DNA of 64,000 nucleotides from Methanobrevibacter sp. (GCA_017459665.1 JAFUCN010000008.1:46701-110700), one strand, 5' to 3'. Shown: positions 42,531 to 52,048, counted from the stretch's first letter. The notes: generated by a model not told the origin, from the sequence alone. Numbers and translations: made by a program.

Positions 42531-43829
42531 ATGAAATTTAAAAAGATAATGTTGATAACTTTATTGTTATTGGCAGTTTTAACAATTGGTGCTGTAAGCG
42601 CTGCAGATAATGCGGATGCACTTGCAGTTGATGGCACAGGAGATGATCAAGTTGTTGAAGCTCCTGTTGATAATAGTGATGTAGGATTAGCTCCTTCTGA
42701 TTTCAATGTTACTTTCATTGATGGGGAAGTTGATATTAATGATGATGATACGGCTGTAGTTAGATTTTACTGGCCTGAAGATGCTTCACAAACTGTTACA
42801 GTAGGTGTTGATGGAGGTTCTAGTAGTTGGTATGATAAATCTGCCGGTCAAACATATCAGGATGTAACTTTAGGCAATTTATATATATTTGAACCGGGTA
42901 CCTATAATCTCACAGTTAAGTACAACTATGAAACTGTAATTGCAACAGGTACATTAAAAGTGACTAAAACATACACTGCTGATGATTTCATTGGTATAAT
43001 GACAGATGTCAATGAGTATGAAAACGATGTAGTTAATGTGTGGGATGATGATGGCCTTAATGGTCTTGTAACTGTCTATGCAAATGGTGTTCAGGTATAT
43101 AGTCAAAATTTAATTGCCGAACCAAGCCAAGGCATATTGATATATGTGGAAAACTTAACTGGTAATTTCAATGGGCAGTATACCATTAAAGCTGTTTACA
43201 AGAAAGCTAATGGAAAAGAATATTCCAAAGAATCAATAGTCACATTTACAGGTGTTGGAAGTCCTGATAAAACAACAATTACTGCTTCAGCAATGACAGT
43301 TGTTTACGGCGATAACAAATATGTTGTAGCTACATTAAAAGACAGTAATGGTAATGTGATTAGTGATGTGAATGTAAAGATTAAGGTTATGGGCGTCGAA
43401 TATCCTGTAGCAACCGATAAAAACGGCCAGGTAAAACAATCTGTGGGTTCTTTAGATGTAGGTAAACAAACTGTAACTTTCACCTTTGATGGAAATGCGA
43501 ATTATGCAAAATCAACAAAATCTGTTACAGTCACTGTCAATAAAGCAGCTCCAAAATTAACTGCCGCTAAAAAGACATTTAAAAAATCTGTTAAAACCAA
43601 AAAATACACAGTTACTTTGAAAACCAATCAAAACAAAGTAATGAAAAGTGTATGGGTTACTTTAAATGTCAACAAAAAGAATTTAAAAGTTAAAACTAAT
43701 GCTAAAGGACAAGCTACATTCAAAATTACTAACTTGAACAAAAAAGGCACTTTTACTGCAACTGTTAAGTATGCTGGTAATTCATACTACAAGGCAGTAA
43801 CTGCAAAACCAAAAATAACTGTTAAGTAG
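42531..43829 (+). CDS. Secreted adhesin-like Ig-repeat protein
   Basis: This 432-residue exported protein has a signal peptide of about 24 residues (ending GAVSA), an N-terminal region without a known fold, and two or three C-terminal Ig-like modules: TTITASAMTVVYGDNKYVVA, VTVTVNKAAPKLTAAKK and GTFTATVKYAGNSYYKA. The modules match the Lys/Tyr-rich Ig-like repeats of Methanobrevibacter adhesin-like proteins, which bind the pseudomurein wall or other cells. No sortase motif or C-terminal helix is present. A GAGGTAATTT ribosome site and a TATA-like TTAAATTTAAATAC (about 42453) lie upstream. Confidence 0.85.
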   Translation: MKFKKIMLITLLLLAVLTIGAVSAADNADALAVDGTGDDQVVEAPVDNSDVGLAPSDFNVTFIDGEVDINDDDTAVVRFYWPEDASQTVTVGVDGGSSSWYDKSAGQTYQDVTLGNLYIFEPGTYNLTVKYNYETVIATGTLKVTKTYTADDFIGIMTDVNEYENDVVNVWDDDGLNGLVTVYANGVQVYSQNLIAEPSQGILIYVENLTGNFNGQYTIKAVYKKANGKEYSKESIVTFTGVGSPDKTTITASAMTVVYGDNKYVVATLKDSNGNVISDVNVKIKVMGVEYPVATDKNGQVKQSVGSLDVGKQTVTFTFDGNANYAKSTKSVTVTVNKAAPKLTAAKKTFKKSVKTKKYTVTLKTNQNKVMKSVWVTLNVNKKNLKVKTNAKGQATFKITNLNKKGTFTATVKYAGNSYYKAVTAKPKITVK

Positions 43830-43862
43830 ATGATTTTTCATCTACAATCTTTTCTTTTTTTC
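43826..43862 (+). terminator. Hairpin terminator over the adhesin stop codon
   Basis: A perfect 8-bp stem, GTAGATGA (43826-43833) with TCATCTAC (43838-43845), has a TTTT loop. It contains the TAG stop and is followed by a T-rich tract. Confidence 0.72.
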
Positions 43863-44031
43863 ATGTCCAAAATATTTAAGGAACGTTTAATATTTTAATA
43901 CGCTGTTTGTTAAACTATATTTTAATCAACTATGCAACTAATTTTTTCATACTTTTTATCTGGTTTGATTGTTTTACAATTTTATAGTCATCAGAAAAAA
44001 TATTTAACCATTTTTCAAGAAAAAATATGAT

Positions 44032-44673
44032 ATGGAAATAAAAAAAGCAAGTAGATATGCCATATATTTAATTTCACTATTTATAATCTCTCTTGGAGCT
44101 TCCCTTTCCATTAAAGCCAATTTAGGGACTTATCCACTGATTTGCCTTCCTTATGTTTCAAGCTTGATTACTCATTTTAGCGTTGGAGAAGTGATGTTTG
44201 TATTCACTGTACTTTTCATTTTAATCCAGGCCATACTCTTAAGAGGAGATTTTGAAAAAAGGCAGTACTTTCAGCTGATTATCGGAACAATATTTTCCTT
44301 TTTCATTGATTTTTCATTAATGTTGGTCAATTTCATTAATCCTGCAGATTATCCCAGCCAAATGTTATTGTTGTTAGTCAGCTGTGTTGTAGTTGCATTT
44401 GGTGTTCTTTTGGAAATCCAAACTGAAATTGTCTATCTTCCGGCTGATGGTGTAATTGTGGCCATTTCCAAGGTTCTAAAAATAGAGTTTCCAAAGGTAA
44501 AACCATTTGGTGACACTTCAATGGTTATTATTGCGGCAATTTTGTCAGTTGTATTTTTAGGATATCTTGCCGGAGTTCGTGAAGGAACAATAATTTCAGC
44601 CATAATTATAGGGCCTATTGTTAAAATACTTAAAAGATATTTAGACAAATATATAGAGTTACTAATCGCTTAA
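44032..44673 (+). CDS. YczE/YitT-like membrane protein
   Basis: This 213-residue, five- to six-helix membrane protein has the YczE/YyaS/YitT features: SRYAIYLISLFIISLGASLS, SIKANLGTYPLICLPYV and the loop YLPADGVIVAISKVLKIEFP. The function is unknown; related proteins are linked to small-molecule uptake or membrane regulation without proof. No ribosome site is seen. A TATA-like AAATATTTAACC about 30 bases upstream of the ATG suggests a leaderless mRNA. Confidence 0.8.
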   Translation: MEIKKASRYAIYLISLFIISLGASLSIKANLGTYPLICLPYVSSLITHFSVGEVMFVFTVLFILIQAILLRGDFEKRQYFQLIIGTIFSFFIDFSLMLVNFINPADYPSQMLLLLVSCVVVAFGVLLEIQTEIVYLPADGVIVAISKVLKIEFPKVKPFGDTSMVIIAAILSVVFLGYLAGVREGTIISAIIIGPIVKILKRYLDKYIELLIA

Positions 44674-44753
44674 AAGTATAGTTTTTCAGGTAATTTAATT
44701 TAAATAGGAGAAAAATAATAATTAATAATAGAATTTTTTAAGAAGGCGAATTC

Positions 44754-45194
44754 ATGTTTAAAAAAGTTTTTCTTGGTTTAATTTTATGTTTTATTTTAGT
44801 TGGTGCTGTGTCAGCTATTGATATAACTAGTTTCACAGCTTTAGATGATTTTGAAGATGTCGGTGATGGTGTTTATGTATTATATGATACTTTTAAACAA
44901 CCTGACCAAGTATTGTCTGTTGTTGCCCATACTGAGCATGATGCTGAAGATTATCTGACAAATGACACTGAAAACGGCTACACTGTTTATGAATATGAAA
45001 ACAATACATATAACTTCGTTGATGAAAGTATGGATGAAAAAGGTTCCTTTGAACTAATTGAAGTTGACGGCGAAATGTTCATTGTTGACTTTGCAAAATA
45101 TGGAATTGGCGATGCAAAAGATTTCAATGAAACCTTTGATGATTTAATGAAATTCAACGAATTAAACGGTGTAGAACCTATCGAATTTCAATAG
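44754..45194 (+). CDS. Secreted protein of unknown function (146 aa)
   Basis: This exported, acidic 146-residue protein has a signal peptide of about 19 residues (MFKKVFLGLILCFILVGAVSA). The mature part is short and contains repeated Asp/Glu/Thr segments such as DDFEDVGDGVYVLYDTF and HDAEDYLTNDTENG. No family is recognised. The ATG follows AGAAGGCG. It may be a small surface or wall-associated protein. Confidence 0.65.
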   Translation: MFKKVFLGLILCFILVGAVSAIDITSFTALDDFEDVGDGVYVLYDTFKQPDQVLSVVAHTEHDAEDYLTNDTENGYTVYEYENNTYNFVDESMDEKGSFELIEVDGEMFIVDFAKYGIGDAKDFNETFDDLMKFNELNGVEPIEFQ

Positions 45195-45230
45195 ATTTCA
45201 ATAATCTATTCTTTTTTTTATTTTTTAACA
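45190..45230 (+). terminator. Hairpin terminator over the secreted protein stop
   Basis: AATAGATT (45190-45197) pairs with AATCTATT (45203-45210) across a five-base loop, includes the TAG stop, and is followed by a long T-tract. It also faces the end of the convergent gene at 45218. Confidence 0.7.
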
Positions 45231-45877
45231 ATTGCTTTGTCAATCATTTCAATTAACATTCTGTTTATCGGATTTTTAAAGGATAGTGGGTGTTCTTTTG
45301 GATAATCTGCTTTAAATGGGAGTATCCTGAAACTGGACATACACAAATCAGTTGATCTAAGTGCAAAGTAAGCCTTATATTCTCCATCAAGAATATTTAC
45401 AATAATTCCAACATCTTCTGTTCGCTCATGACCTGAAATTCCCTCTTCAGCATATATTTTAAATGTCTTATTTTCACATGAGCTGATTAGTCCATATTCC
45501 ATCAGATATAAATCTTCAGGGTCTATCTCTTCAAAATCCATATCATATTCATCATAGTCATAGGTTTCATCACAATATTCTTCTGGAATTTGTATCAGTT
45601 GGCTGGAATAAGCTAGTGAGATGTAAATGCCGTCATGGTCAAGCGCTTTTGAGATTATATCAAAGTAAAGGTTATCTAATTCCATTGACTTGTATCTGTC
45701 ACCTAAAATTTCAGGAACTGTATGTGTCATTCCGCCTTCTTCAATTACTGTGCAGTAGAAATGCTTTTCACCTAAATAGCCTGCGGTTGCAGCCTTTTCA
45801 ATTGTTTTTTTAATGTCAATGTCATTGGCATTTTCCAGTTTTTCGGCAATTTCCAAAGCCTGTTTTTCACTAATCAT
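45218..45877 (-). CDS. Protein of unknown function (219 aa)
   Basis: This soluble, acidic 219-residue protein is last in a four-gene minus-strand operon. The N-terminus, MISEKQALEIAEKLENAND, is helical. A central acidic loop rich in Tyr/Asp (YCDETYDYDEYDMDFEEIDP) is followed by a beta region. The ATG at 45877 is better spaced from AAAGGT than the ATG at 45883. No family is recognised; it overlaps the phosphodiesterase gene by eight bases. Confidence 0.6.
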   Translation of the reverse strand: MISEKQALEIAEKLENANDIDIKKTIEKAATAGYLGEKHFYCTVIEEGGMTHTVPEILGDRYKSMELDNLYFDIISKALDHDGIYISLAYSSQLIQIPEEYCDETYDYDEYDMDFEEIDPEDLYLMEYGLISSCENKTFKIYAEEGISGHERTEDVGIIVNILDGEYKAYFALRSTDLCMSSFRILPFKADYPKEHPLSFKNPINRMLIEMIDKAIVKK

Positions 45878-47864
45878 TTTCATTACCTTTCTTTAGATTT
45901 TTCAGATTTTCTTTTAGTATTTTGTAAATGTTTTCCGCACCGACAATTTCCCCATCAGGAACGTTCCAGCTTGAAGGATATAAAATAAACGGTTTTGACT
46001 GGCTTCCGCCAACTCCTCCGTGACTTCCAACAAGCTCTTCAAAAGCACAGACTTCATCAGTTTTACTGTCATAAAAGCTGTTTACCAGAATGTCGGGTGT
46101 GTATTTAAAAGAGCTGTTTCTTCTTAAATGTCTTACAATATTCTTTCCAAAGCCTTCAAGAGGATTAGTTCCATCTATTTCACCGGTGTCTAAGTAATAG
46201 ATTCCATCTTTTCCAATAGCCATGTCTCCTTTTTGAGAGGATTTGACAAGGATAAATCCTATATATTCGTTATTTACAATATTTTTTATCAGCTCTGGAA
46301 ACATGTGGTTGATTTCTTCATAAGTAAGTCTATGACTCCACTGTGTCAAATAAATCATTGCAAGGTTTCCCGATGCAAGTACAATGACTTCTGATTCGCT
46401 TAATTCTTTTTCCTCGTCCTCTTTTGACCTATTTTTAATGTAGTCAATCTGCTGGGAAAATGGAATGAAGGTTTCTCCGTAGTGGTCTTCATTTGAGTTC
46501 ATCTTTGCATACATGCTCATATCCTGAGGCAGCAATGATTTGATAAAATCTTCAACTGACTCACCATATCTCTGTTTAAAAGTGGCCCCGTTGGTTTGAC
46601 CATGGTCTGATTGGATGACAAACTGGTATTCTCTTTTTGAATATTCGTTTCCTTTAATTAAACGTCTGATTTGCTTATCCATTCCTTTAAGGGCATACCA
46701 TGCATCCTCATCCCTGACACCTGAATGGTGAGCTATTTCATCATAACCCAAATAGGTGGAATATGCAACATCAATATCTCCAACCATCATGTCTCCAATG
46801 AGTGTTCCGGTATTGATTTCTCTCATGAACACGTTAGTCCCGGCTCTTGTTGGAATGTAAGCTATGCCTCTTTTGATTCTAGGTTGGATATTTAGAATTT
46901 TATGTTTTATTTGGGATATTATCTCAAGAACCATCTCAGCTAAAAATAGTGAAACGATACGTGCGAAATTGCTCGGATTTGAAAATATGGAAAACCATGC
47001 GCGATTGTATAATTTCTGCAGGTTTAAAATTTTGCTGAAAGTAAAAATAACATTGTCAGTATCTCCTGAAAACAGATTTGACCTGCTGGCACCATTATCC
47101 GCTAGCAGTCCGTTACCATCAGAAATTCTCTTCTCAATCTCTTTGACTTTAACGGCACCTGAACATTGCATCATCTGATTGTCATTTTCTTTTTCAATCC
47201 ATCTGAATGCAGTAATATCTTCATTATTTCCATGAAGAATCCCTGCCTGGCTGGCACCGGTCTGTGAGGATAAGTCTGTTTCCCACATTCTAAGGATGTG
47301 GGTTCCACTTTCAATCATTGATTTGACTGTTGGCATATAACCTTTAGCTATTGCTTCTTTTAACACATCATAAGCAAGTCCGTCAATTTCAACAATTATC
47401 AAACCAGGATATTTTTTTATTTCTCCTTTCTGCTTTCTTTTAGCATCTCTAAAAACAGATCTGTAATATGAACCGTCATCTTCAATTGTCAGTAATGCTG
47501 AAAGGAGAGTTGTTACAAATGCCATTGCCAATGGTGCAAGTATTACTGCAGGTCCTTCAACACTTATGCCAAATAATGGTGCAAAAAATTCAAGAAAAAA
47601 TCCGTTCAGTATCAGTGACCCAACACCAAATGTCAAAACAAGAAAAGGCATTAGAATTCTAGTTAAAATAGGCCAGAGAATTGCATTTACCAAACTGATA
47701 AATAAAACAAGCAGGAATATATCATCAAAATAACTTATCTTAACTCCCAGTCCAAGAAAACTGATAATGTACAATCCGATTATATTTCCAATCAATATAA
47801 TTAGACTTCTTTTCAGTGTGACTCTTGGAGGGGTAGTATATTGGCTAGTTTCCATATTACTCAT
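45870..47864 (-). CDS. Membrane-anchored alkaline-phosphatase-superfamily phosphodiesterase (holin-like N-terminus)
   Basis: This 664-residue protein has four membrane helices (about 17-125) of the type found in holin-4 family proteins, then a large alkaline-phosphatase/nucleotide-pyrophosphatase domain. Metal-site motifs are VEIDGLAYDVLKEA (Asp), LSSQTGASQAG (nucleophilic Thr), YDEIAHHSG (Asp, His), SDHGQTNG and GSHGGVGG. It probably hydrolyses a phosphodiester in the envelope or an anionic polymer; the exact substrate is unknown. It overlaps the LOG-type gene by eight bases and the 219-aa gene downstream, forming one operon. Confidence 0.82.
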   Translation of the reverse strand: MSNMETSQYTTPPRVTLKRSLIILIGNIIGLYIISFLGLGVKISYFDDIFLLVLFISLVNAILWPILTRILMPFLVLTFGVGSLILNGFFLEFFAPLFGISVEGPAVILAPLAMAFVTTLLSALLTIEDDGSYYRSVFRDAKRKQKGEIKKYPGLIIVEIDGLAYDVLKEAIAKGYMPTVKSMIESGTHILRMWETDLSSQTGASQAGILHGNNEDITAFRWIEKENDNQMMQCSGAVKVKEIEKRISDGNGLLADNGASRSNLFSGDTDNVIFTFSKILNLQKLYNRAWFSIFSNPSNFARIVSLFLAEMVLEIISQIKHKILNIQPRIKRGIAYIPTRAGTNVFMREINTGTLIGDMMVGDIDVAYSTYLGYDEIAHHSGVRDEDAWYALKGMDKQIRRLIKGNEYSKREYQFVIQSDHGQTNGATFKQRYGESVEDFIKSLLPQDMSMYAKMNSNEDHYGETFIPFSQQIDYIKNRSKEDEEKELSESEVIVLASGNLAMIYLTQWSHRLTYEEINHMFPELIKNIVNNEYIGFILVKSSQKGDMAIGKDGIYYLDTGEIDGTNPLEGFGKNIVRHLRRNSSFKYTPDILVNSFYDSKTDEVCAFEELVGSHGGVGGSQSKPFILYPSSWNVPDGEIVGAENIYKILKENLKNLKKGNEND

Positions 47865-48390
47865 CTTTTAGATTTTTAAATATTTCATCAAGACTATTTG
47901 CGACTTTAAATATTTCCTCTTGTTTATATAAAAAGCCCTTTTCACTCATTTCTTCAATCATTTCGAACATCTTGTCAAAGAAATGGTTGATATTAAAAAC
48001 AATAATCTTTTTATCGTGCTGTTTTAGTTTTTTAAGTGTTATAATTTCAAAAAATTCATCCAGTGTCCCAATTCCTCCGGGAGATATGATAAAAGCATCG
48101 GAATTTTTAACAAATTCGCTTTTTCTCTCATCCATTGTGTCAACATAAATAAAGTCAGTGCAATCTTCACATAATGGCTCAAAGTTTCCAATCCACTCAG
48201 GTGCTATTCCTATTGATTTGCCGTCATTGTCATGAACTCCTTTGGCGCAGGCTCCCATCATTCCGGTGTCCCCGCCACCGAAAACAAGCGTATGATTGTT
48301 TTTTGCCATAAGACAACCTAACTTATAAGCTTCATCAGTATATATCTTATCTATTTTTCTGCTTCCGGATCCATAAAGGCATATATTCAT
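47857..48390 (-). CDS. LOG/TIGR00730 family Rossmann-fold protein
   Basis: This 177-residue protein has NICLYGSGSRKID and the family motif SPGGIGTLDEFFEIIT, the PGGxGTxxE signature of LOG proteins that cleave nucleoside 5'-monophosphates to bases in plants and bacteria. An earlier frame start at 48453 adds residues overlapping the upstream gene, so ATG 48390 is preferred. It is second in the four-gene operon, 10 bases after DUF2115. A nucleotide-processing or decarboxylase activity is likely, substrate unknown. Confidence 0.85.
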   Translation of the reverse strand: MNICLYGSGSRKIDKIYTDEAYKLGCLMAKNNHTLVFGGGDTGMMGACAKGVHDNDGKSIGIAPEWIGNFEPLCEDCTDFIYVDTMDERKSEFVKNSDAFIISPGGIGTLDEFFEIITLKKLKQHDKKIIVFNINHFFDKMFEMIEEMSEKGFLYKQEEIFKVANSLDEIFKNLKDE

Positions 48391-48400
48391 CAAATCAACT

Positions 48401-48958
48401 CTAAATGTCTGGGGTTTGCTCAGCAAGGCACAAATGACAAATTGCATCATCATTATCTTTTTGATTGTCTTTAACTGGGCATAAAAATGTACCGTTTCTC
48501 TCTTCCACTTTTAAACTTCCAGGAAACTCACTTCCAACCGGATGGATTGGCTCTTCCAGAATAAATGTGGTGTACAGTGCAGTTATTACATAAATCAATG
48601 GAAATTTGTCTTCTTTATCACCAAAGTTTTCCAGCCTTTCCTTTTCAAATGTTCTCTCAAGCATTGGAAATGATTCGTCAAATGCCTTTTTATCAATGTT
48701 TATGTCTTCATAATCATCATTTTTCAAGACTTCTTTCATGCGCAGCAGGAAATATTTGATATAAATTTCAAGGTATTTTTCACGGTAATTTGCATGAACG
48801 AACTCTCCATCTTTTCTCATGCGCGCTGTAGCCATCATCATATCATAAACTGAAACAATATGGGCATATTTTTTAAGTATTGCCATTAATTCGCTTCTTT
48901 TAATATTTTCCTTTGGTGAAAGTTCCTTAAGTTCCACCAATATGTCTTGAGAGTTCAT
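48401..48958 (-). CDS. DUF2115-type methanogen protein
   Basis: This 185-residue soluble protein of the DUF2115-type family is confined mainly to methanogens. The C-terminal region has HPVGSEFPG, TFLCPVK and CHLCLAEQTPD with CxxC-like cysteines, which may bind zinc. The N-terminal half is helical with MMMATARMRKDGEFV. It is the first gene of the operon going to LOG and the phosphodiesterase. The function is unknown. Confidence 0.72.
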   Translation of the reverse strand: MNSQDILVELKELSPKENIKRSELMAILKKYAHIVSVYDMMMATARMRKDGEFVHANYREKYLEIYIKYFLLRMKEVLKNDDYEDINIDKKAFDESFPMLERTFEKERLENFGDKEDKFPLIYVITALYTTFILEEPIHPVGSEFPGSLKVEERNGTFLCPVKDNQKDNDDAICHLCLAEQTPDI

Positions 48959-49034
48959 GTTTTTTTATTATATTTTTCATGAGTAATAAAAACTATTAAT
49001 TATATTGACCTATATTATTAGTGGGGAGAATAAA

Positions 49035-49676
49035 ATGGATGATTTTATTGAAATTTCAAAGCAGGATATTGAAGATATTGAAAATGCATTAAAAATTAAT
49101 GCAGACTATAAGCTGAAAAGTTCAAAATTTAATGAAAAAACTTTTAAAAAGGCATCAGATATTGTTATAATTCAATATGTAGCTAATGTTGAAAATGAAT
49201 TGGTTTTTGCTACAAAAGAGGAAAACGGCAAATACTATATTTCAAATACCTTTGAACTGTTTATGGACAATATCATAAACGGTAATGTGTCAAGGGATGT
49301 TTTCCAGTCCGTCAGCAAGTATTTCCATGATGTAATAGTTGATGAGGGCAACGATTTTTCAGATGAAAAAGAGGAATTGATTAACTTTTTAACTTTAACA
49401 GAAGAATATGATGAAAAACAGCTCAGCATAGATTTGGATGCTGATAAAATCCGTCAGGATTATCAAAATGATTATGATAAAATTTACGCAGATGAGTCTC
49501 TAAACAGAGTTCAAAAGAGTTTAGCTTTAAAGGAACTGCTTCATATGTCTATCTGTCAGGTAGTAGATGATATCGACTTGTTTTTTACAAGGCCTTCTGA
49601 TTTGACTCCTGAAGAAGTGGCAGAAAAGAACAAGCAAGAAGCAAAAGCTCTTGAAAATGAAATGCAATTAACCTAA
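49035..49676 (+). CDS. Protein of unknown function (213 aa)
   Basis: This 213-residue soluble protein has a helical N-terminus (DDFIEISKQDIEDIENALK) and an acidic, Glu/Lys-rich C-terminus (PEEVAEKNKQEAKALENEMQ) that looks like a coiled coil. The ATG at 49035 is favoured over 49005 because GGGGAGAA precedes it. No family is recognised. It is transcribed away from the DUF2115 operon. Confidence 0.6.
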   Translation: MDDFIEISKQDIEDIENALKINADYKLKSSKFNEKTFKKASDIVIIQYVANVENELVFATKEENGKYYISNTFELFMDNIINGNVSRDVFQSVSKYFHDVIVDEGNDFSDEKEELINFLTLTEEYDEKQLSIDLDADKIRQDYQNDYDKIYADESLNRVQKSLALKELLHMSICQVVDDIDLFFTRPSDLTPEEVAEKNKQEAKALENEMQLT

Positions 49677-49730
49677 AATTTAAGTAATATAATAGAATAA
49701 ATTATTATCATAAATTGATTAACTGATTGT

Positions 49731-50198
49731 ATGATTACTATTACTAAAAATGAAGAAGTGGTTCTGGACCAAATTAAAATATTCAATATGGAATATCCTG
49801 ACGGCATTCCTGTTAATGTTTTAAGACGTGAATTGGGTTTTCACGAATATGATTTGGTACAAATCTTGGAAGAGCTTAACGATAAGGATTTGGTTGTGTT
49901 CAAGGACAATAAAGTTAGTTTGTCTGAAAGTGAACTTGAAATCAATACTGTTAACTCTAAAAAGGATGTCGAAGAGTTGGAACTGAACATGAAGGAAAAG
50001 GAATCATATGATTTAATCAAGCAGTTAGTTGATGATAAGAATCTTGTTTCAAAATATACTTTGGAAGGTCATTTGCTTTATGGGGACTTGAAACTGACTA
50101 ATTTTAGAATGTATCATATTATATTGTCTCTTCAAAACAAAGGGCTTTTGAAATCATTCAACAAGGAAGACGGCGAATATTATTTGCTTGTTGAATAA
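49731..50198 (+). CDS. Putative winged-helix-type protein of unknown function (155 aa)
   Basis: This 155-residue protein contains two stretches typical of a winged helix: DGIPVNVLRRELGFHEYDLVQI then LNDKDLVVFKDNKVSL, and a second similar unit near the end, RMYHIILSLQNKGLLKSFN. It could be a small DNA-binding regulator with tandem winged helices, but no family name is supported. It has no clear ribosome site. It is 116 bases upstream of nikR, on the same strand. Confidence 0.5.
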   Translation: MITITKNEEVVLDQIKIFNMEYPDGIPVNVLRRELGFHEYDLVQILEELNDKDLVVFKDNKVSLSESELEINTVNSKKDVEELELNMKEKESYDLIKQLVDDKNLVSKYTLEGHLLYGDLKLTNFRMYHIILSLQNKGLLKSFNKEDGEYYLLVE

Positions 50199-50313
50199 CA
50201 TTTTTTTAACTCTTTTTATTATAATAGTATTATTTTTTTTCCATTTAATCATAACATTTATATAATTAAAAATTTATAATTATACATAATAATTGATATT
50301 GATGTGTTTTATC

Positions 50314-50763
50314 ATGATGAGAATAAGTATGTCACTACCAAAAAAATTATTAGCTGATTTTGATGAAGTATTAAAAGAAAGAGGATATCAGTCCCGTTCA
50401 AAAGGAATTAGGGATGCGCTTCAGGATTATATTGTAAGATACCAATGGATGAACTCCATGGAGGGGGAAAGAATAGGTATTGTTACAATTATCTATGATC
50501 ACCACTACACTGGAGTCATGGAAAACCTCGCAGAAATCCAACACAGTTTCAGAAATGAAATCAATACTAGTATGCACATTCACATGACTGATAAATACTG
50601 TATGGAAATTGTTGTTGTAAATGGTGATATAGCTGACATCCGTGAGTTGACAGAAAGAATCATGAGACTCAAAGGTGTAGAACACGTTAAACTCACAAGT
50701 ACTGCAAACGGAGAAGAATTTAAGGAACCTGGTCACTCACATGACCATGACCATAACCACTAA
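50314..50763 (+). CDS. nikR: Nickel-responsive regulator NikR
   Basis: This 149-residue regulator has an N-terminal ribbon-helix-helix domain, MRISMSLPKKLLADFDEV followed by GYQSRSKGIRDALQDY, and a C-terminal ACT-like nickel domain. Its metal ligands are in the HIH segment (His88, His90) and Cys96, with YHHYTGVMENLAEIQHSF before them, matching E. coli His87, His89 and Cys95. An extra tail, HSHDHDHNH, adds histidines for nickel. It represses nickel uptake genes when nickel is sufficient. The earlier ATG at 50293 adds seven residues without support. It is just upstream of a methyltransferase and a hydrogenase protease. Confidence 0.93.
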   Translation: MMRISMSLPKKLLADFDEVLKERGYQSRSKGIRDALQDYIVRYQWMNSMEGERIGIVTIIYDHHYTGVMENLAEIQHSFRNEINTSMHIHMTDKYCMEIVVVNGDIADIRELTERIMRLKGVEHVKLTSTANGEEFKEPGHSHDHDHNH

Positions 50764-50785
50764 ATTCTTTTTTCTTTTTTTTATT

Positions 50786-51553
50786 ATGAAATTCAAAACC
50801 ACTCCATACCATTCAGATTTACTTAAAGATAAAGACAGATTATCAGTTTTTTTTGAAGCCATTATCGAATACGATTTGAATAATGATTTGGCTTATGATT
50901 TAGGTTGTGGAAGTGGTGTTTTATCTTACTTTTTAGCAGACAAATTTAATGAAGTCATTTCATTGGAAATTGATGAAAAGGCAAGTAAATGCGCTCAGGA
51001 AAACTTAAGTGATTATTCCAATGTTAAAGTCATCAATACTGATGCTTTAGAATTTAATTTCCCAAAAAAAGCCGATTTGATTGTCTGTGAAATGCTTGAT
51101 ACTGCACTTATTGATGAAGAGGAAGTTCCAGTGCTGAATAATGCAAAAAAATATCTAACAGAAGACGGTGAGATCATACCTCAGGGAATCATTAACACCG
51201 TTGAACTTGTTAATCTTGAAAGGCATTATGTTCACTGGGACGAGGATGTAAATTATGATGTTTTATCAAAACCAATAGTATATTCCAAAATAAATTTCAA
51301 AGATGACATAAACCCTGAATTTCAAGTTAATCTAAAATTAAAAGCAAATAAAGAAGGCATTGTCAACGGCCTTAAGATTACAACATTTACAAAACTCAAT
51401 GACAATATTATATGTGGGCCAACACCAATGTTAAATCCACCTTTATTAATCCCATTGGATGATGTGGAAGTTAAAGTAAATGACTATATAAATGTTGAAC
51501 TAAAATATATTATGGGAAATGGGATTGAAAGTATTAAAACAAAATATTTGTAG
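50786..51553 (+). CDS. SAM-dependent methyltransferase (PRMT-like)
   Basis: This 255-residue class I methyltransferase has AYDLGCGSGVLSYFLA as the SAM motif and VISLEIDEKASKCAQENL, followed by a double-Glu loop segment, VCEMLDTALIDEEEVPVLN, similar to protein arginine methyltransferases. A C-terminal beta region (about 160-255) fits their barrel domain. The substrate is unknown. The ATG at 50786 begins the homologous part; the frame upstream is antisense to nothing and lies in the nikR-to-methyltransferase gap. It stands between nikR and hycI. Confidence 0.75.
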   Translation: MKFKTTPYHSDLLKDKDRLSVFFEAIIEYDLNNDLAYDLGCGSGVLSYFLADKFNEVISLEIDEKASKCAQENLSDYSNVKVINTDALEFNFPKKADLIVCEMLDTALIDEEEVPVLNNAKKYLTEDGEIIPQGIINTVELVNLERHYVHWDEDVNYDVLSKPIVYSKINFKDDINPEFQVNLKLKANKEGIVNGLKITTFTKLNDNIICGPTPMLNPPLLIPLDDVEVKVNDYINVELKYIMGNGIESIKTKYL

Positions 51554-51562
51554 GTGAAAAAT

Positions 51563-52048
51563 ATGTCTTTTGAATCTCAGTTAAGCAATTTTTTACAGGA
51601 TTGTGAAAAATTAATAGTTTTAGGTGTCGGTAATGAACTTAAAAGTGATGATGGTGTAGGGCCATTTATCATTAATAAGTTAAAAGAAGAAGATATAGAA
51701 AATAAGAAAAAATTGTTATTCATTAATGCAAAAACAGTCCCTGAAAACTTCACAGGCAAAATCAGAAAGGAAAAACCAACTCACATCATAATTGTAGATG
51801 CATGTCTGATGGGATGTGAACCTGGTGAAATGAAAATCGTAAACAGATATGATTTTGCAGACATAGGCATTTCAACTCATTCAATGTCTTTATCTTTCTT
51901 TGTAAGATATCTTGAAAAAGATACGGACTTTAACATTACATTTGTTGGAATAGAGCCTGAAACTATGGATTGGGGAGAAAATCCAACACCAAAAGTTGAA
52001 AAGGCGGCTTATGAATTTATTGATACACTTAAAGGAATTATTTTATGA
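51563..52048 (+). CDS. hycI: Hydrogenase maturation protease
   Basis: This 161-residue endopeptidase removes the C-terminal peptide from a NiFe hydrogenase large subunit once nickel is inserted. The family motifs are LIVLGVGNELKSDDGVGPFI (with a nickel-sensing acidic residue), HIIIVDACLMGCEPGEMKI and GISTHSMSLSFF, followed by VGIEPETMDWG. ATG 51563 follows AGGTGAAAAAT; the GTG at 51554 would put the ribosome site inside the gene. The next gene starts within its stop (ATGA). Position next to nikR fits nickel metabolism. Confidence 0.92.
   Translation: MSFESQLSNFLQDCEKLIVLGVGNELKSDDGVGPFIINKLKEEDIENKKKLLFINAKTVPENFTGKIRKEKPTHIIIVDACLMGCEPGEMKIVNRYDFADIGISTHSMSLSFFVRYLEKDTDFNITFVGIEPETMDWGENPTPKVEKAAYEFIDTLKGIIL

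Noticed and set aside
45870..47864. Phage holin indicating a prophage
   Set aside because: The holin-like helices are fused to a phosphodiesterase domain and no phage genes are near.
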